Positions 9,991-23,872 of a stretch of DNA of 64,000 nt are shown here, piece after piece. This DNA comes from Acanthosepion esculentum. Taxonomy: Eukaryota; Mollusca; Cephalopoda; Sepiida; Sepiidae. How positions within the stretch are numbered: the stretch's first letter is position 1; each line of letters starts with the position of its first letter. Where the stretch lies: contig OZ038480.1 of NCBI GenBank assembly GCA_964036315.1, positions 12,060,805 through 12,124,804 of the forward strand, in the 5' to 3' direction. The position numbers were made by a program, and so were the translations under genes. The notes beneath the pieces were generated by a model that saw only the letters and a program-made list of their open reading frames with translations, did not search any database and was not told where the DNA came from.

Positions 9991-10984
9991 ATAAATAGAA
10001 AGATAAGCAGGAAGATAAATGGAGAGATAGCGAGATATTGCGAGATATTGCGATATCTTTCGAGAGATGGTTAGAGGGAGTGGAAAGAGGAAGGCGGAGG
10101 AGGTTGGCAATGAGCGGAAGAAATACAGGAATGGGAGTAAAGATAATGATATTGGATACAGAATGATTAGATTCGAAAAGAAGGGTTAGAGAAAAGGATA
10201 AAATTTGAGAGAGTGGTCCGGAGAAAGTGGGGAGGAGGAGTAGTTTAACATGCAATGAAGAGAGAGAAGGGAAAAGGAAGAAGGGTGAGAAGCACAAGAG
10301 GCGGGTAATTAGGTCTAATCGAAAGAGATTGAATGAAGCAGGCGTTTGATAGAGATCTGAATGAAGATAGGTAAGATAAGTGAAGAAGGAAAAACGAGAG
10401 ATTAAGGGGACAGTGATTGAATGATAAAGGGAAAAAGTTTAAAGGAAAGAAGGAGAAAGAGAAAGAGAAAGAGAAAGAAAACGAAAGAACACTGAAAGAA
10501 GATGGAGGAAAAGGTGAGAGAGGTCAAAATGGAGGAGTGATAACGAAATCGATGATGAAAGGAAGTGAGAGGGCAACGAAAGAATGAAAAGTACAGAGAA
10601 ATAAAAATAGAAATGGAGAGAGAAAGACAGAGAGATGAAAGAGGAAAACGGGAGATTAAGGAGGGAGTGATTTCTAGATAAAGGGAAAAGGAGACTAAAC
10701 AAAAAATGAAAGGAAAAAAAGAGAAAGAGAAAGAAAACAAAAGAGGTCAGAAAGAAGATGAAGGGAAAGAGAGAGAGAGAGGGAGGGAGGGGAAAGAAGG
10801 TAAGAGAGGGGGGCAACGGAAGAACGAAAAGGACAAAGAAAGTCAATGAGAAATAGAAAAAGAAAGAAAAAGACAGAGAGAAGGAACAAGAAAACAAGAG
10901 ATTAATGGGAGCGTGATAGATAAACGAATGAGAATAAGGTGAAGTTGAGGCGAACATAAATAAAGTGAGAGAAAAAGAGTTAGA

Positions 10985-11500
10985 AGACAGGAAAAAGAGA
11001 GGAGACAGAGAACGATAGAGTGATACATGGTAGAGAGAAAACAGGAAAAAGAGAGAAGAGACAGAGAACGATAGAGTGATACATGGTAGAGAGAAAACAG
11101 GAAAAAGAGAGAGGAGACAGAGAACGATAGAGTGATTCATGGTAGAGAGAAAACAGGAAAAAGAGAGGAAGCAGAGAACGATAGAGTGATACATGGTAGA
11201 GAGAAAACAAGAAAAAGAGAGAGGAGACAGAGATCGATAGAGTGATACATGGTAGAGAGAAAACAGGAAAAAGAGAGGAAGCAGAGAACGATAGAGTGAT
11301 ACATGGTAGAGAGAAAACAAGAAAAAGAGAGAGGAGACAGAGAACGATAGAGTGATACATGGTAGAGAGAAAACAGGAAAAAGAGAGAGGAGACAGAGAA
11401 CGATAGAGTGATTCATGGTAGAGAGAAAACAGGAAAAAGAGAGAGGAGACAGAGAACGATAGAGTGATACATGGTAGAGAGAAAACAGGAAAAAGAGGAA
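10985..11500. repeat. 56/54-bp tandem repeat, nine units
   Basis: The anchor CGATAGAGTGATACATGGTA (ATTCATGG in two units) starts at 11013, 11069, 11125, 11179, 11235, 11289, 11345, 11401 and 11457: steps of 56, 56, 54, 56, 54, 56, 56, 56. The 54-bp units carry GGAAGCAGAG instead of GGAGACAGAG. Two or three decayed units are at about 12015-12100. Confidence 0.95.
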
Positions 11501-12197
11501 TAAAAAGAAACCGGGAGAGGGACTGGAGAAGAAACGATAAAAAAAAGAAGATAACGAAGAGTGATAACGAAAGTGACGATGGGAGGAAGAGAGTGGAAAG
11601 TGACAAAGAGAAAAAAAAGACAAAAAGAGGTGTAGATAAAGAAAAGACAGGGAGAAGAAAAGTGAAAAGAAGGAAAGGAAAGAAAGAAAGGAAAAGAGAG
11701 AAAACAATAGTGTAAAAAGAAAAAGAGTGAGTGAAGAAGGGAGCATTAGAGGGAGTGAGAGTGAAAGAGATAGAAAGGGAAATAAGAACATTAGAATTAG
11801 AGAATGATTAATTGATCGATCGATAGATTAAGAAAAAGTCTCGGGTGTGTTTTTTTAAAAAAGCAGATAAGGAGAAAATGAGAGAGAGAATGAAAGCGAA
11901 CAGAAAGAAAGGAAGGGGGAGCACGAGTTAACTATACAATGTCATAGAAAGAGAATTGAATTAATCGGTAGATTGAGAGGGAGATAAAGCGATAAAGAGA
12001 GAGTGGTATGGATTGTAAGAGAGGAGACAGAGAATGATGGAGTGATATATGGTAGAGAGGAGAGAGCAAACGATAGAGTGATACATGGTAGAGAGGAAAA
12101 CACGAAGTCCTGAAAGATAGAGTAAAATAAATGAGATAACAAGGAGAGATATTGGAAAATTGATAAGAATCAGATCAATTAATGATCAAAGGATAAA

Positions 12198-12202
<5 letters not shown>

Positions 12203-12234
<32 letters not shown>

Positions 12235-12260
12235 ATAGATAGATAGATAGATAAAGAGAT
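12203..12260. repeat. (TA)n then (GATA)n microsatellite
   Basis: TA to 12231, then GATA units. Confidence 0.9.
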
Positions 12261-12465
12261 AGAGATAGAGAGAGAGAGAAAGAGAAGGGGAAGAAAGAAA
12301 GAGATGGAAAGACGTAGTGTGAAAAAAAGCACGAATGAAAAGCAGAGAGTGTCAAAGTAGAATGGTAAAAAAAGAAAGAGTTGTTCTCTTACCGAAGACA
12401 TCAAAGGAATAAAGGGTAAGGGAATAATGCTCTGAAGATAAATAGATAGATAGATGGATAGATAG

Positions 12466-12522
<57 letters not shown>

Positions 12523-12645
12523 AAGAGAAAGAGAGAGACAAATGTGGTAAAGAGGACGTAAAAATAAATTAGTCAGATCGAGGAAGAGAGTGGGTTTGAA
12601 AAGATGTCAGAAAAAAAGAGAAGGAGATTTGGAAAGAAAGAACGA

Positions 12646-12701
<56 letters not shown>

Positions 12702-12994
12702 AAAGAGGCTGGGCATAGAGAAAGGAAAAAGAGGATGTGAAAAAGACCCGGTGTGATATGAAGGAAGAAGAAAGAGAGAGGATAACAGAAGAGACATATA
12801 AGAAGGGGGAAAGAGCAAATAGATATGAAAACAAAAGGAGTGCTAGAGAGAGCGGAAATTGACGAGAGAGAAAGAGAGAAAGAGAGACAAACACGTAAAA
12901 TAGCGGATGTCGTCGAAGTTGGGTAAGAAAAGAAGACAAGAAATGTGTGAGATAAGGATAGTTTGAAAGTGAGGAGAGAGAGGGGAGAGAGAAG

Positions 12995-13033
<39 letters not shown>

Positions 13034-13139
13034 ACGATGAAAGAGAAACCAAAGATGGTACGAGTCGAGAGAAACAAAAGATAAAAATAAATGGAAGAGT
13101 AGGAGGTAGATAGATAGATAGATAGATATGAAAAGAACG

Positions 13140-13171
<32 letters not shown>

Positions 13172-13215
13172 AGTGCGAGAAAGAAATAGATAGATAGATA
13201 GATATGAAAAGAACG

Positions 13216-13249
<34 letters not shown>

Positions 13250-13448
13250 TGCGAGAAAGAAATAGATAGATAGATAGATAAAGGAGAGGGACAATGAAAG
13301 AGAGAAAAGCATAGAGGGAAGACATGGAGAAAGAGTAATGGTAAGAGATATAATGAAGTGTAAAGAGCAAATGAAGGAGGGGAGATTGAATATGCGTGCT
13401 GACATTAACGTTCATAAATAAACAGAATAAAACACGCGCACTAACACG

Positions 13449-14753
<1,305 letters not shown>

Positions 14754-14799
14754 TAACACGAACTACAGTCACAGACACACACACACACACACACAAGAT

Positions 14800-15180
14800 A
14801 GATCGGAAGATAACGACCGGAAGGTTTAGTATCGACTGATTACCAAAAATAAAATAAATATAAACGGAATAGTAATATTAGTATGTATGAAAGAGACGGA
14901 TGATGGAAAACGACATGTACCGATAGATTTATAGATCAATCGATGAAAACCTGGTTGAGTTGGCTAAGTGAAGGACACATTAGCTAGTCTGTACCTACAG
15001 TTTATTGAATTACGGCAACTTCCGGTTATTTGCAGCCAACTTGTATAGTAAAGTTTATATTAGATGTGTGTAAAAGTTGCCAGCAATCATTTCTTCGTAA
15101 TTAAAAATAATCGGTTTTTAATATGCATATAGCCTCTAGTTAAAAAGGGAACCTTTACACAAAGTTATTTAATAATCAAA
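14800..15180. other. No gene seen
   Basis: AT-rich; nothing recognised. Confidence 0.6.
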
Positions 15181-15182
15181 TA

Positions 15183-15378
15183 ATATATATATATATATAT
15201 TTAAAAAAAAAAGACGAATTTCAGTGGGAGAAAAGAGATAAAGCGTGAAAAAAGACGTCGAGTGAGAAAAGCGAGAGGTGGAGAGTGAGAAAGAAAGAGT
15301 TGAAAGAGTCAGTGAAAAGATTAAGAGAGAGAGAACAGGAAGAGAATGAGAGGAAATTAAAGCGAGAGATAAGCAGAG

Positions 15379-15412
<34 letters not shown>

Positions 15413-15456
15413 TGAAAGATGCACAAAAAATAAAGACAGAAAAACCGAGTGAGAAA

Positions 15457-15504
<48 letters not shown>

Positions 15505-15655
15505 AGTAAACAGAGAAAGCGAGTAAAAGAGAGGCAAATAAAAAGAAAGATTGAAATGCAGAAAATGGAAAGGAAGAAAGTGAGAAATAGAGGGAGAAAG
15601 AATGACAGAGAGAGGAGGAGAGAGAGAGAGAGAAGAGAGAGAGAAAGAGAAGCAT
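15183..15655. repeat. (TA)n and purine-rich (GA)n tract
   Basis: A short TA run, then GA-rich sequence with GAGAGA at 15378-15400 and 15462-15502. Confidence 0.9.
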
Positions 15656-16679
15656 GATATTGTTTTCATGTTCTAAACTTGGCTGTAGCTTAAATAACTA
15701 AACGAAACAAAAAATACACAGTATTTTGATGTCATAACTAACAAAAGATACAGTAGCTGTATGTTGCCATTTTCTCAGCAAGTAACGAGAGATAATCATT
15801 TAATTACATCTTAACATGAAGCTGCCAAGATTATCATCAAAATTGGTACTGGAATAGATGCTGGAAGTTAACTGGTTTAATGCATTCTTGAACCTCGAAG
15901 ATAGATGTGTCATTATTTCAGATTAGATTCCAACGTTTTCATGGATATTGTTTTCGTTTTCATTCGGTAGTTATAATAAAAAGCAACTGAAATTAATGTT
16001 CAAGAAGTACTCTTTGGTTGTCAGTGCTTCATCCAATAAAATTCAAGAGAATATTACTACTGGTGCAAATCAAGCCAGCGAAATAAGATGAAAGAAAAAT
16101 TAATGACAGTCAGCAATGCCTCACCTGGTAAAATTTAAGATATTAATAATTATTAATTAGTCCATCAGAAGTTATTATGTAGATAGCAGAAACATCAATA
16201 ACTTGAATTTTTTTTTATCAAATCTTTAGACGTCAAAGCAAAACTTGGGTTAATTTTCTGCTAGTTTTAGCACATTTATAAAAATTGCAATAAACTTTTT
16301 ACAGGAGAGAAGATAATGGTAGGGATATCTTCAAGTCCCGATCTCAAAAATTCAGGGTCAATTGTGAAGATGAATAGTAGCACACATGTCAGCAAAGGAG
16401 ACCCACGGGTAGCAATTTAAACCAACATGTCGGAAATTGAACATGCTGAAGTAAACAATTTAACAAAATCAATAGATAATAAATTACTGGCTATTATTGA
16501 GAGCACGGATCACTATATTAAGATATAAAAGCTTCAAATGTATATGTTTGTTCTATTATAGGTGTTGATCAAGTGTGGATAATTTTATTACCTCTTCATT
16601 GAAGTAAAAAGCGATTTTCTGGTTTTGCAAAATAACTTCAGATTACAGTTTTTACAATAAATCAACTTTCAAAAGACAT
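15656..16679. other. No gene seen
   Basis: About 1 kb of AT-rich DNA without a usable open frame. GTCAGTGCTTCATCCAATAA...GAGAATATTACTAC near 16020 has a weak echo near 19990-20030, the other side of the satellite array. Confidence 0.6.
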
Positions 16680-16741
16680 GTTTAAACACCACTTAAAATG
16701 GTTTAAACACCACTTAAAATGGTTTAAACACCACTTAAAAT
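16680..16741. repeat. Three tandem copies of a 22-bp unit
   Basis: TTTAAACACCACTTAAAATG repeated three times without change. Confidence 0.95.
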
Positions 16742-16939
16742 GTAACACAAGCTTTGTTGTGACGTCTAAATTAACAGTTTAAGACTTGACAAACATTTTT
16801 TAAAGCAAATTCGAGTTATTGAGATTTATATGCTTTACATGTTAAATTCATACGGATTTTATTCTCATAAGTCCTTACGTAAATAAAGCAAATAAAATTA
16901 AGATGGTTTGGTTGATTTTGGTTTAGTTTTACGACATAT

Positions 16940-17098
16940 CAACCTCAATGAGTTATTTAATGTCGACCAGAATTATATCGCTGGTAATATTTGGTTCTCA
17001 AGAAAGTATTTCTGATAGTATTTCTTTCTAAAAATGTATTGCTGGTAATAAAACCAATTTTTACAAGTTTTTACCCAAGTTTGGAGGTGAACTATTTG
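16940..17098 (+). repeat. Sat135 left flank (ATTGCTGGTAAT repeats)
   Basis: TCGCTGGTAATATTTGG, TATTGCTGGTAATAAAACC and then AACTATTTGCCCATAGCTGG lead into the array. The same order is found on the minus strand at 2720-2440. Confidence 0.75.
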
Positions 17099-19945
17099 CC
17101 CATAGCTGGGACCCTAACAGGTGCTACCACTCCGTGTCAGGGTGGACCAGGGAACACCAGCAATTAAGTGGTGGTTCCACGCGACCAGTAACCTTCTGAT
17201 AAGAGGCCTTGATGTCGGATGTAGTTTATCGTCATACCCAGGATGGCCCTGACAGTTGCTACCATCTCGGGTCAGGGTGGACCTGGGAACACAGCAATTA
17301 AGAGGTGGTTCCACGCATCCGAAACCTTCTAATAAGATGCCTTGATGTCGGATGTAGTGTATCGTCATAGTCAGGACGGCCCTGACAGGTGCTACCACCT
17401 CGGTTCAGGGTGGACCTGAGAACACCAGCAATTAAGAGGTGGTTCCAAGCGCTCCGAATCATTCTGATAAGTTGCCTTGATGTCGGATGTAGTTTATCAT
17501 CATACTCAGGACGGCCCTGACATGTGCTACCACCTCGGATCAGGGTGGACTTGGGAAAACCAGCAATAAAGTTTTGGTTCTCCGCGCTCAGAAACCTTCT
17601 GATAGGAGGCCTTGATGTCGGATGTAGTTTATCGATATACTCTGGACGGCCCTGACAGGTGCTACCATCTCAGGTCAGGGTGGACTTGGGAACACCAGCA
17701 ATTAAGAGGTGGTTCCACACGCTACAACAGCTTCTGATAAGATGCCTTGATGTCGGATGTAGTTTATCGTCATACCTAGGACGGCCCTGACATGTGCTAT
17801 CACCTCGGGTCAGGCTGAATCTGGTAAAAACCAGCAATGAATAGGTGGTTGCAAGGGCTCCAAAACCTGCTGATAAGATGCCTTGATGTTGGATATAGTT
17901 TATCGTCATACTCAGGACGGCCCTCACAGGTGCTACCACCTCGGATCAGGGTGGACCTGGGAACACCAGCAATTAAGAGGTGGATCCACGCGCTCCGAAA
18001 CCTTCTGATAAGAAGCCAAAAGGTCGGATGTAATTTATCGTCATACTCTATACGGCCCTGACAGTTGCTACCACTTCGGTTCCGGGTTGACCTGGGAACA
18101 CCAACTATTAGGAGTTGGTTCCAATCGCTCCGAAACCTTCTGATAAGAGGCCTAGATGTCGGATGTAGTTTATCGTCATACCCAGGACAGCCCTGACAGT
18201 TTTTGCCACCTCCGGTCAGGGTGGACATGAGAACACCAGCAATTAAGAGGTGGTTCCAAGCGCTCCAACAGCTTCTGATAAGATGCCTTGATGTCTGATG
18301 TAGTTTATCATTATACTCTAGACGGCCCTGACAGTTGCTACCACCTCGGGTCAGGGTGGACTTGGGAACATCAGCAATAAAGGTGTGGTTCTACGGGCTC
18401 CAAACCTTCTGATAAGAGGCCTGGATGTCGGATGTAGTTTATCATTATACTCTAGACGGCCCTGACAGTTGCTACCACTTCGGGTCAGGGTGGACTTGGG
18501 AACATCAGCAATAAAGGTGTGGTTCTACGGGTTCCAAACCTTCTGATAAGAGGCCTGGATGTTGGATATAGTTTACCGTAATTCTCAGGACAGCCCTGAC
18601 AGTTGCTACCACCTCGAGTCAGGGTGGATCTGTGAACACCAGCAATTAAGAGGTGGTTCCAAGGGCTCCGAAACCTTCTCATAAGATGCCTTGATGTCGG
18701 ATGTAGTTTATCGTCATTCTCAGCACGGCCCTGACAGGTGCTACCACTCGCATCACGGTGGACCTGGGAACACCAGCACTAAAGAGGTGGTTCCACGCGC
18801 TACGAAACCTTCTGATAAGTGGCCTCAGATGTCGTATGTAGTTTATCATCATACTATAGGCGGCCCTGACAGCTGCTACCACCTCGGGTCAGGGTGGACC
18901 TGGGAACACCAGAAATTAAGAGGTGGTTCTACGCGCTTCGAAAGCATCTGATAAGTGGCCTAGATGTCGGATGTAGTTTATCGTCATACCCAGGACAGCA
19001 CTCACAGTTGCTACCACCTCGGGTCAGGTGTACCTGGGAACACCAGTAATTCAGAGGTGGTTCTATGCGCTCCGAAACCTTCTGATAAGATTCCTTGATG
19101 TCGGATGTAGTTTATCGTCATACTCAGGACGGCCCTGACAGGTGCTACCACCTCGGATCAGGGTGGATCTGGGAAAACCAGCAATTAAGAGGTGTTTTCC
19201 AGCGCCCCGAAACCTTCTGATAAGAGGCCTATATGTCGGATGTAGTTTATCATCATACTCTAGACGGCCCTGACTGTTGCTACCACCTCGGGTCAGGGTG
19301 AAATTCGGAACACCAGCAATAAAGATGTGGTTTTACGCGCTCCGAAACCTTCTGATAAGAGGCCTTGATGTCGGATGTAGTTTATCGCCATGCTCTGGAC
19401 GGCCCTGACAGCTGCTACCACATCCCGTCAGGGTGGACCTGAGAACACCAGCAATTAAGAGGTGGTTCCAAACGCTCCGAAACCTTCTGATGAGATGACT
19501 TGATGTCGGATGTAGTTTATCGTCATACTCAGGATGGCCCTAACAGGTGCTACCACCTCGGTTCAGGCTGGACCTGAGAACACCAGCAATAAAGTTTTGG
19601 TTCTACGCGCTCATAAACCTTCTGATAAGAGGCCTTGATCTGGGATGTAGTTTATCGAAATTCTCTGGACGGTCCTGACAGTTGCTACCACCTTGGGTTA
19701 GGGTAGCCCTGGGAACACCAGCAATTAAGAGGCTTTTACCGGTTCCTCAAAACCTCCCGAAAAAAGGCCTTGCTGTCGTATTTAGTTTATCGTTATACCC
19801 AGGACGGCCCTGACAGGTGCTACCATCCAGAGTAGACATGGGAACACCAGCAATTTAGATGTGGTTCCACGCGCTCCTCCGAAACCTTCTGAGAAGAGGC
19901 CTTGATGTGGATGTAGTTTATCGTCATAGCGAGGACGGAAATTGA
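17099..19945 (+). repeat. Sat135 satellite array, ~21 units
   Basis: GATGTCGGATGTAGTTTATC recurs every 133-135 bp (17211, 17344, 17479, 17614, 17749 and on). The unit holds CGGCCCTGACAGGTGCTACC, TCAGGGTGGACCTGGGAACA, CAGCAATTAAGAGGTGGTTC and GAAACCTTCTGATAAG. Units differ at many positions, so this is not a recent uniform expansion. GC is higher than in the flanks. No open frame survives the array. GGTGCTACCACC and TCAGGGTGGACCTGGG can form internal hairpins. Confidence 0.97.
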
Positions 19946-20257
19946 GATGGAATTAATCATTAGTAAATTAATAATTATTGACATTGCTTTATCTAATAAT
20001 AAATGTCAATAGAATATTACTATTACTAACGCTACTAATGGAAATAAAGCAAGTGAAAATAAGTTGAAAGGAATATCGGTGAAAATTATGAATCGTTGAA
20101 TTTGCTTCATCTATGATTCAAGATAATATTGTAACCCGAAATTAAAGATAATATGACATCGATATTCGAACCTCTTTGGATAAATGTCATTAATATTCGA
20201 AAATTAATTCTGACTTCATTCTATATTATTTGTACTCTTTTCTTTACTACTATTTCC
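19946..20257. other. No gene seen
   Basis: AT-rich right flank of the satellite; nothing recognised. Confidence 0.6.
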
Positions 20258-20258
20258 A

Positions 20259-20310
<52 letters not shown>

Positions 20311-20311
20311 A
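20258..20311. repeat. (ACT)n microsatellite
   Basis: ACT trinucleotides with a CCACTACCACT start. Confidence 0.95.
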
Positions 20312-20334
20312 TATCCACACACACACATTAAAAA

Positions 20335-20480
20335 ATAATGCAGGTTACACTGCTGAAGACAGTTGTAGAATGTTACGAGAATGACTTTCCTGCCTTCAAA
20401 ATCAGCCTTCGAAATACTGGCTTTTGCTTGGAATTGAACGCTGATCTTCAATTCCGATGGTGAATACGCACACACACAGT
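20335..20480 (+). repeat. Repeat D, copy 1, CTGAAGA-bearing
   Basis: ACTGCTGAAGACAGTTGTAG, GTTACGAGAATGACTTTCCT, CCTTCAAAATCAGCC and GGAATTGAACGCTGATC match the minus strand of 38575-38735. In both copies the end GGTGAATACGCACAC leads into a long purine-rich tract on this strand. The copy at 38.7 kb keeps CTGAAGA ... CCGAAAT, a hammerhead-like pair; here the GAAA half is deleted. Confidence 0.6.
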
Positions 20481-21205
20481 GAGGAGAGGGTAGAATGAGA
20501 GGGAGTGAGAGATAGAGAAGGAGGGGAGAGACGGGAGAAAGAGAAATAGGGAGATAGGGAGATAGAAGGATTGCGAGAGAGTGAAGGGGAAAGAGATTAG
20601 GGAGAAAGAGAGAAATAGTGAGATAGAAAGATTGAGAGTGAGAGATGGAGAGAGTGTGAAGGAGAGAGAGAGAGAGGAAGAGAGAAATGGAGATAGGAGG
20701 ATTGAGAGTGAGAGAGAGGGAGTGGGGAAGGAGAGAGGAGAAAGAGAGAGATGGCGATAGAATGATTAAGAGTGAGAGTGAAGGGGAAAGAGAGTGGGAA
20801 GAGAGAGAAATAGATAGAAAGATTGAGAGTGAGAGATGGAGAGAGTGGGAAGGAGAGAGGGAAGAAAGAAGGATTGAGAATGAGAGAGAGTAGGGGAAAG
20901 AGAGGGGGAAAGAGAGAGATGGATATAGAAGGATTGAGAGTGAGAGAGAGAGTGGGGAAGGAGAGAGGAGAAAGGGAGAGATGGATATAGAAGGATTGAG
21001 AATGAGAGAGAGAGAGAGAGAGAGTGGGGAATGTCAGAGGAGAAAGAGAAAGATGGAAAGAGAAGCATTGAGAGTAAGCGAGAGAGAGAGAGAGAGAGAG
21101 GGGGAAAGGGAAAGATGGGGATAGAAGAATTGAGAGAGAGAGAGACTGAGATGGAAAGACAGAGAGTGTGAGAGAGAAGGAAGGAGAGGAGAGGAGAGGG
21201 TAAAG
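20481..21205. repeat. Purine-rich (GA)n tract beside repeat D
   Basis: GAGAGA-rich with loosely repeated units around GATAGAAGGATTGAGAGTGA. No gene; the Ser/Leu open frames on the minus strand are compositional. Confidence 0.9.
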
Positions 21206-22140
21206 AATGTAGTCTATCTTTTGCCGTTTCTATTTTACTGATAAAGAGATTTATGCACACCACCCTATCATTAACTCTTTTTCGAATGTTTCACCCTCCA
21301 TTAAAAGGGAAAGCCGTCACACAAAGGTAGTAGAAATACTCTGAGTGGCCTCTAGACGGACTCGGGGTGTAGAGGGTGGTCAGTTGATGGAGGAGGTCAG
21401 ATACACGGCAAGTTGGTGTTTTAGGTCGGAGGCGGTGACATTTTATCAGACAACTCAAGATATTGGCGCAGAGTCGCCTGGTTACAAAGAAGAAAGTCAA
21501 TCTCTGAAACAATCATGGATAGTAGTGGAAAGGAGAGTGAACGAAAGAGTAGAAAGACTCTCATAAAGAAAGAAAGACAGAGAGAGAGAGAGAGAGAGAG
21601 AGGGGGAGAGGGAAGGTTAGGAAGTGTAAAAACTTGTATAGGAAAATTCCTATATTATATCTCTTCGATGGTTGTATATCGCGTCAACTAGGCTGAGGTA
21701 AGAAGCCGCCATGTTTATGATTGCTTATGGACTGTCGTTTATTTAGTCGGGAAATTCGAAGAAAGATGGAATGAGATTATAAAAATAAAAGCAGGAAGAG
21801 TAAGCAAAGACTGAAAAATAAACGAATGGAAATGATGGACGACAAAGTTTTTATTTAATTTTTGTTTTTAGAATTGATTTCTTTCTGCACTCTAAGAGTG
21901 GGTCAGCGTAATGGTTATCAAAACCGAAAAGGAAATTCTCAAACAGATTTCAAATTTCGTCCTCAATCATTACAGGAACAAAATCAATATCCATACATTG
22001 AAACTTGTCGCGACCGCCTTTGGCCGCTCCCTAAAAGGAAGAGAACAGCGGCTTCGGCCTTGACCTTTTCGATCGGGTTCCCTACACGCTGTGTAATTTA
22101 GTCTCATTTCGTTTTAGGATTGGGCTAATTACTTTTTTTA
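21206..22140. other. No gene recognised
   Basis: Includes a short (GA)n at 21580-21603 and an open frame of 79 codons at 21862-22101 with no family signal. CGACCGCCTTTGGCCGCTCC near 22010 is locally GC-rich. Confidence 0.55.
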
Positions 22141-22150
22141 GTTCCGTTTG

Positions 22151-22917
22151 TGTTACGAAACTCTAGTCGTAATACACCTTTTAGCATTCTTAGATATTTG
22201 TTTTTTCGTAGCAAATATCAACTCATTTTTTTGAGAGATATTTTAAGCAATTTTGTTTGTTGTTAGTCTCCCTTATCATAACACAGGGACTTCTCGCCGA
22301 ATTCACGGTCGGTGCGCAGGCTCCTGACCCTTGTGGCCAAGACGCCGACCCAGGCTGCGTATTGTCCGTCGCCGATACCGAGCACTGCATCGCAATGCCA
22401 GCCCCCTATTCCTGCCTGACACGTCCAATCCAAAACCTGACCAGCTAACCAGCAGCGATCACCTACAGCGATCAACGATCACCTGCGACGACCAGCAGCG
22501 ATCATCTGCAACGACCAACCTTTCCCGTATTCTATCGGTTGTAATTACTACGGGAGGTTTCGACACCGACCTCGACCAGCAATGCCTGCACTGCAACGTC
22601 CAACCGTCGACACGACCGGAACGTGTGCACCTCATCTCCAACCATCGACACGACCAGTCCAAGCCTCGACACGACCAGTCCGACAACCGTTACCGTGATT
22701 ACCAGACCAATATACCCCCCGGCCTCTCCTTTATAAATAAACTTAGCATTAATCATATATATCCTCGTTCTGTTGTCCATTTTGTTTCACCTTGTCAGAT
22801 TTCACGTCTTTAATTCGAAAAACGTTAGCGGACCTTTTGTGACCTCATCATCTATCTACGATACGGATGCGTTCGGGCTGTGGTTTCATATTGCGCCCCG
22901 CCTCCAGGGGTCCGCTA
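22151..22917 (+). mobile_element. Possible solo LTR or promoter-like segment
   Basis: Starts TGTTACG and ends CGCTACA (TGT...ACA). GC rises well above the flanks. A TATA-like CCTTTATAAATAAAC lies near 22728 with about 190 bp to the 3' end, as in an LTR. Internal GCGATCA and CACGACCAG phrases repeat. No target duplication or gag/pol found. The 160-codon frame at 22331-22813 shows no recognisable domain. Confidence 0.35.
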
Positions 22918-23394
22918 CAAACTTGTAACTATTATTTTAAGTAGGTTAACAAAGAAGACAGTGGATAAGTGAGAATAACGGATTATCTTACCCTTTTTTA
23001 CTATAGGACTTTTAACGCCCGTTCGATGTTGATTAAAAAATGTATCTTGTTTTCTTTCCGGGGGACTTCTTAGTCTCCAGTCAACCACGTGTCGCATTGC
23101 ACACTACACAATACATTATCTTCTGTTCGAAAACACATGACCACAATAACATCTTCACTGTAACCTATCACATAAATATATATCTACCTCTAAGACAAAA
23201 TACTCCTCTTCAACAAACTGTCAAATATTGGCCACGTGGTCATGTCACATGTCCCGTAATCCATTAGGGTTGTACTGCAGCCATAGCAACAATAGCGTGT
23301 CTCGAGCATTGATAGCTTAACAGAGCTTATCTTTCTTTTCCTTTTCCTAGACTGGCTGCCATCTCAAGGTAAGAGAGACCAGCCAGCCGTAATA
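22918..23394. other. No gene seen
   Basis: Nothing recognised. Confidence 0.55.
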
Positions 23395-23560
23395 TTTAAC
23401 TCGTAGCTGGGGTGAGGTTAGGAGAATAGATGGTTTTGTATCTTTCCCTAAGCTATTTTAGAGAAAGCGAATATAACGAACGCAAGCGGAATTTGAACTC
23501 GTCTCACAGATTTCTCTGTCTTATTCGCTAGCCGTTGTACGACGCGCACACCTAAACAGT
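23395..23560 (-). repeat. SINE-A copy, diverged
   Basis: Minus-strand order: GAGACGAGTTCAAATTCCGC (B-box region), a middle block ending in GGGAAAGATACAAAACCATC, then CCTCACCCCAGCTACGAG. This follows the SINE-A layout of 25.7, 34.8 and 45.1 kb. Confidence 0.6.
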
Positions 23561-23872
23561 CGGTAATAAACGCAAAACTTGCTTTACACTCATTGTCAGA
23601 CATTTGACTTTTGTTGGCTTTGTTTTCGACAACGAAGCTTTTAGAAAATATTCCAATTCTGGCGTAGGTTTGCTGATTGCTGATAAGATCATATCAAGCC
23701 ACATCGGTTTCAGACGAAGACGAAGAAAAGTAAAACGAGAAAGGATTCTTCCCTGAAAGTAGAATTTTACAGCTATTTACTTTTAAAAACATATCACGTT
23801 ATAGAAGGCTCGAAAGCCACTCAAGGTAGGAGTTTACTGTCGAAATAGTAATAATGAATGAGGTTTGAGATA

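Larger units (their letters stand above)
9990..13380. repeat. Purine-rich low-complexity tract
   Basis: Plus strand is mostly G and A for 3.4 kb, with (GATA)n, (GAGA)n and (GAAA)n runs (for example 12445-12540, 12640-12703, 13010-13030, 13140-13285). Long minus-strand open frames here, up to 450 codons, are Ser/Leu/Phe low complexity caused by the composition, not genes. Confidence 0.9.

Noticed and set aside
10439..11791. 450-codon Ser/Leu/Phe open frame
   Set aside because: Caused by the purine-rich strand and the 56-bp repeat; no codon bias or domain.
17099..19945. CRISPR-like array
   Set aside because: No constant repeat with unique spacers: the whole 135-bp unit repeats. The setting is eukaryotic.
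17099..19945. Hammerhead in the Sat135 unit (GAAACC and CTGATAAG are present)
   Set aside because: The core would need CTGANGA, and only about 3 nt separate the two boxes, leaving no room for stems in any permutation.
22331..22813. 160-codon gene
   Set aside because: Composition follows a GC-rich repeat-like segment; both strands are open and nothing is recognised.
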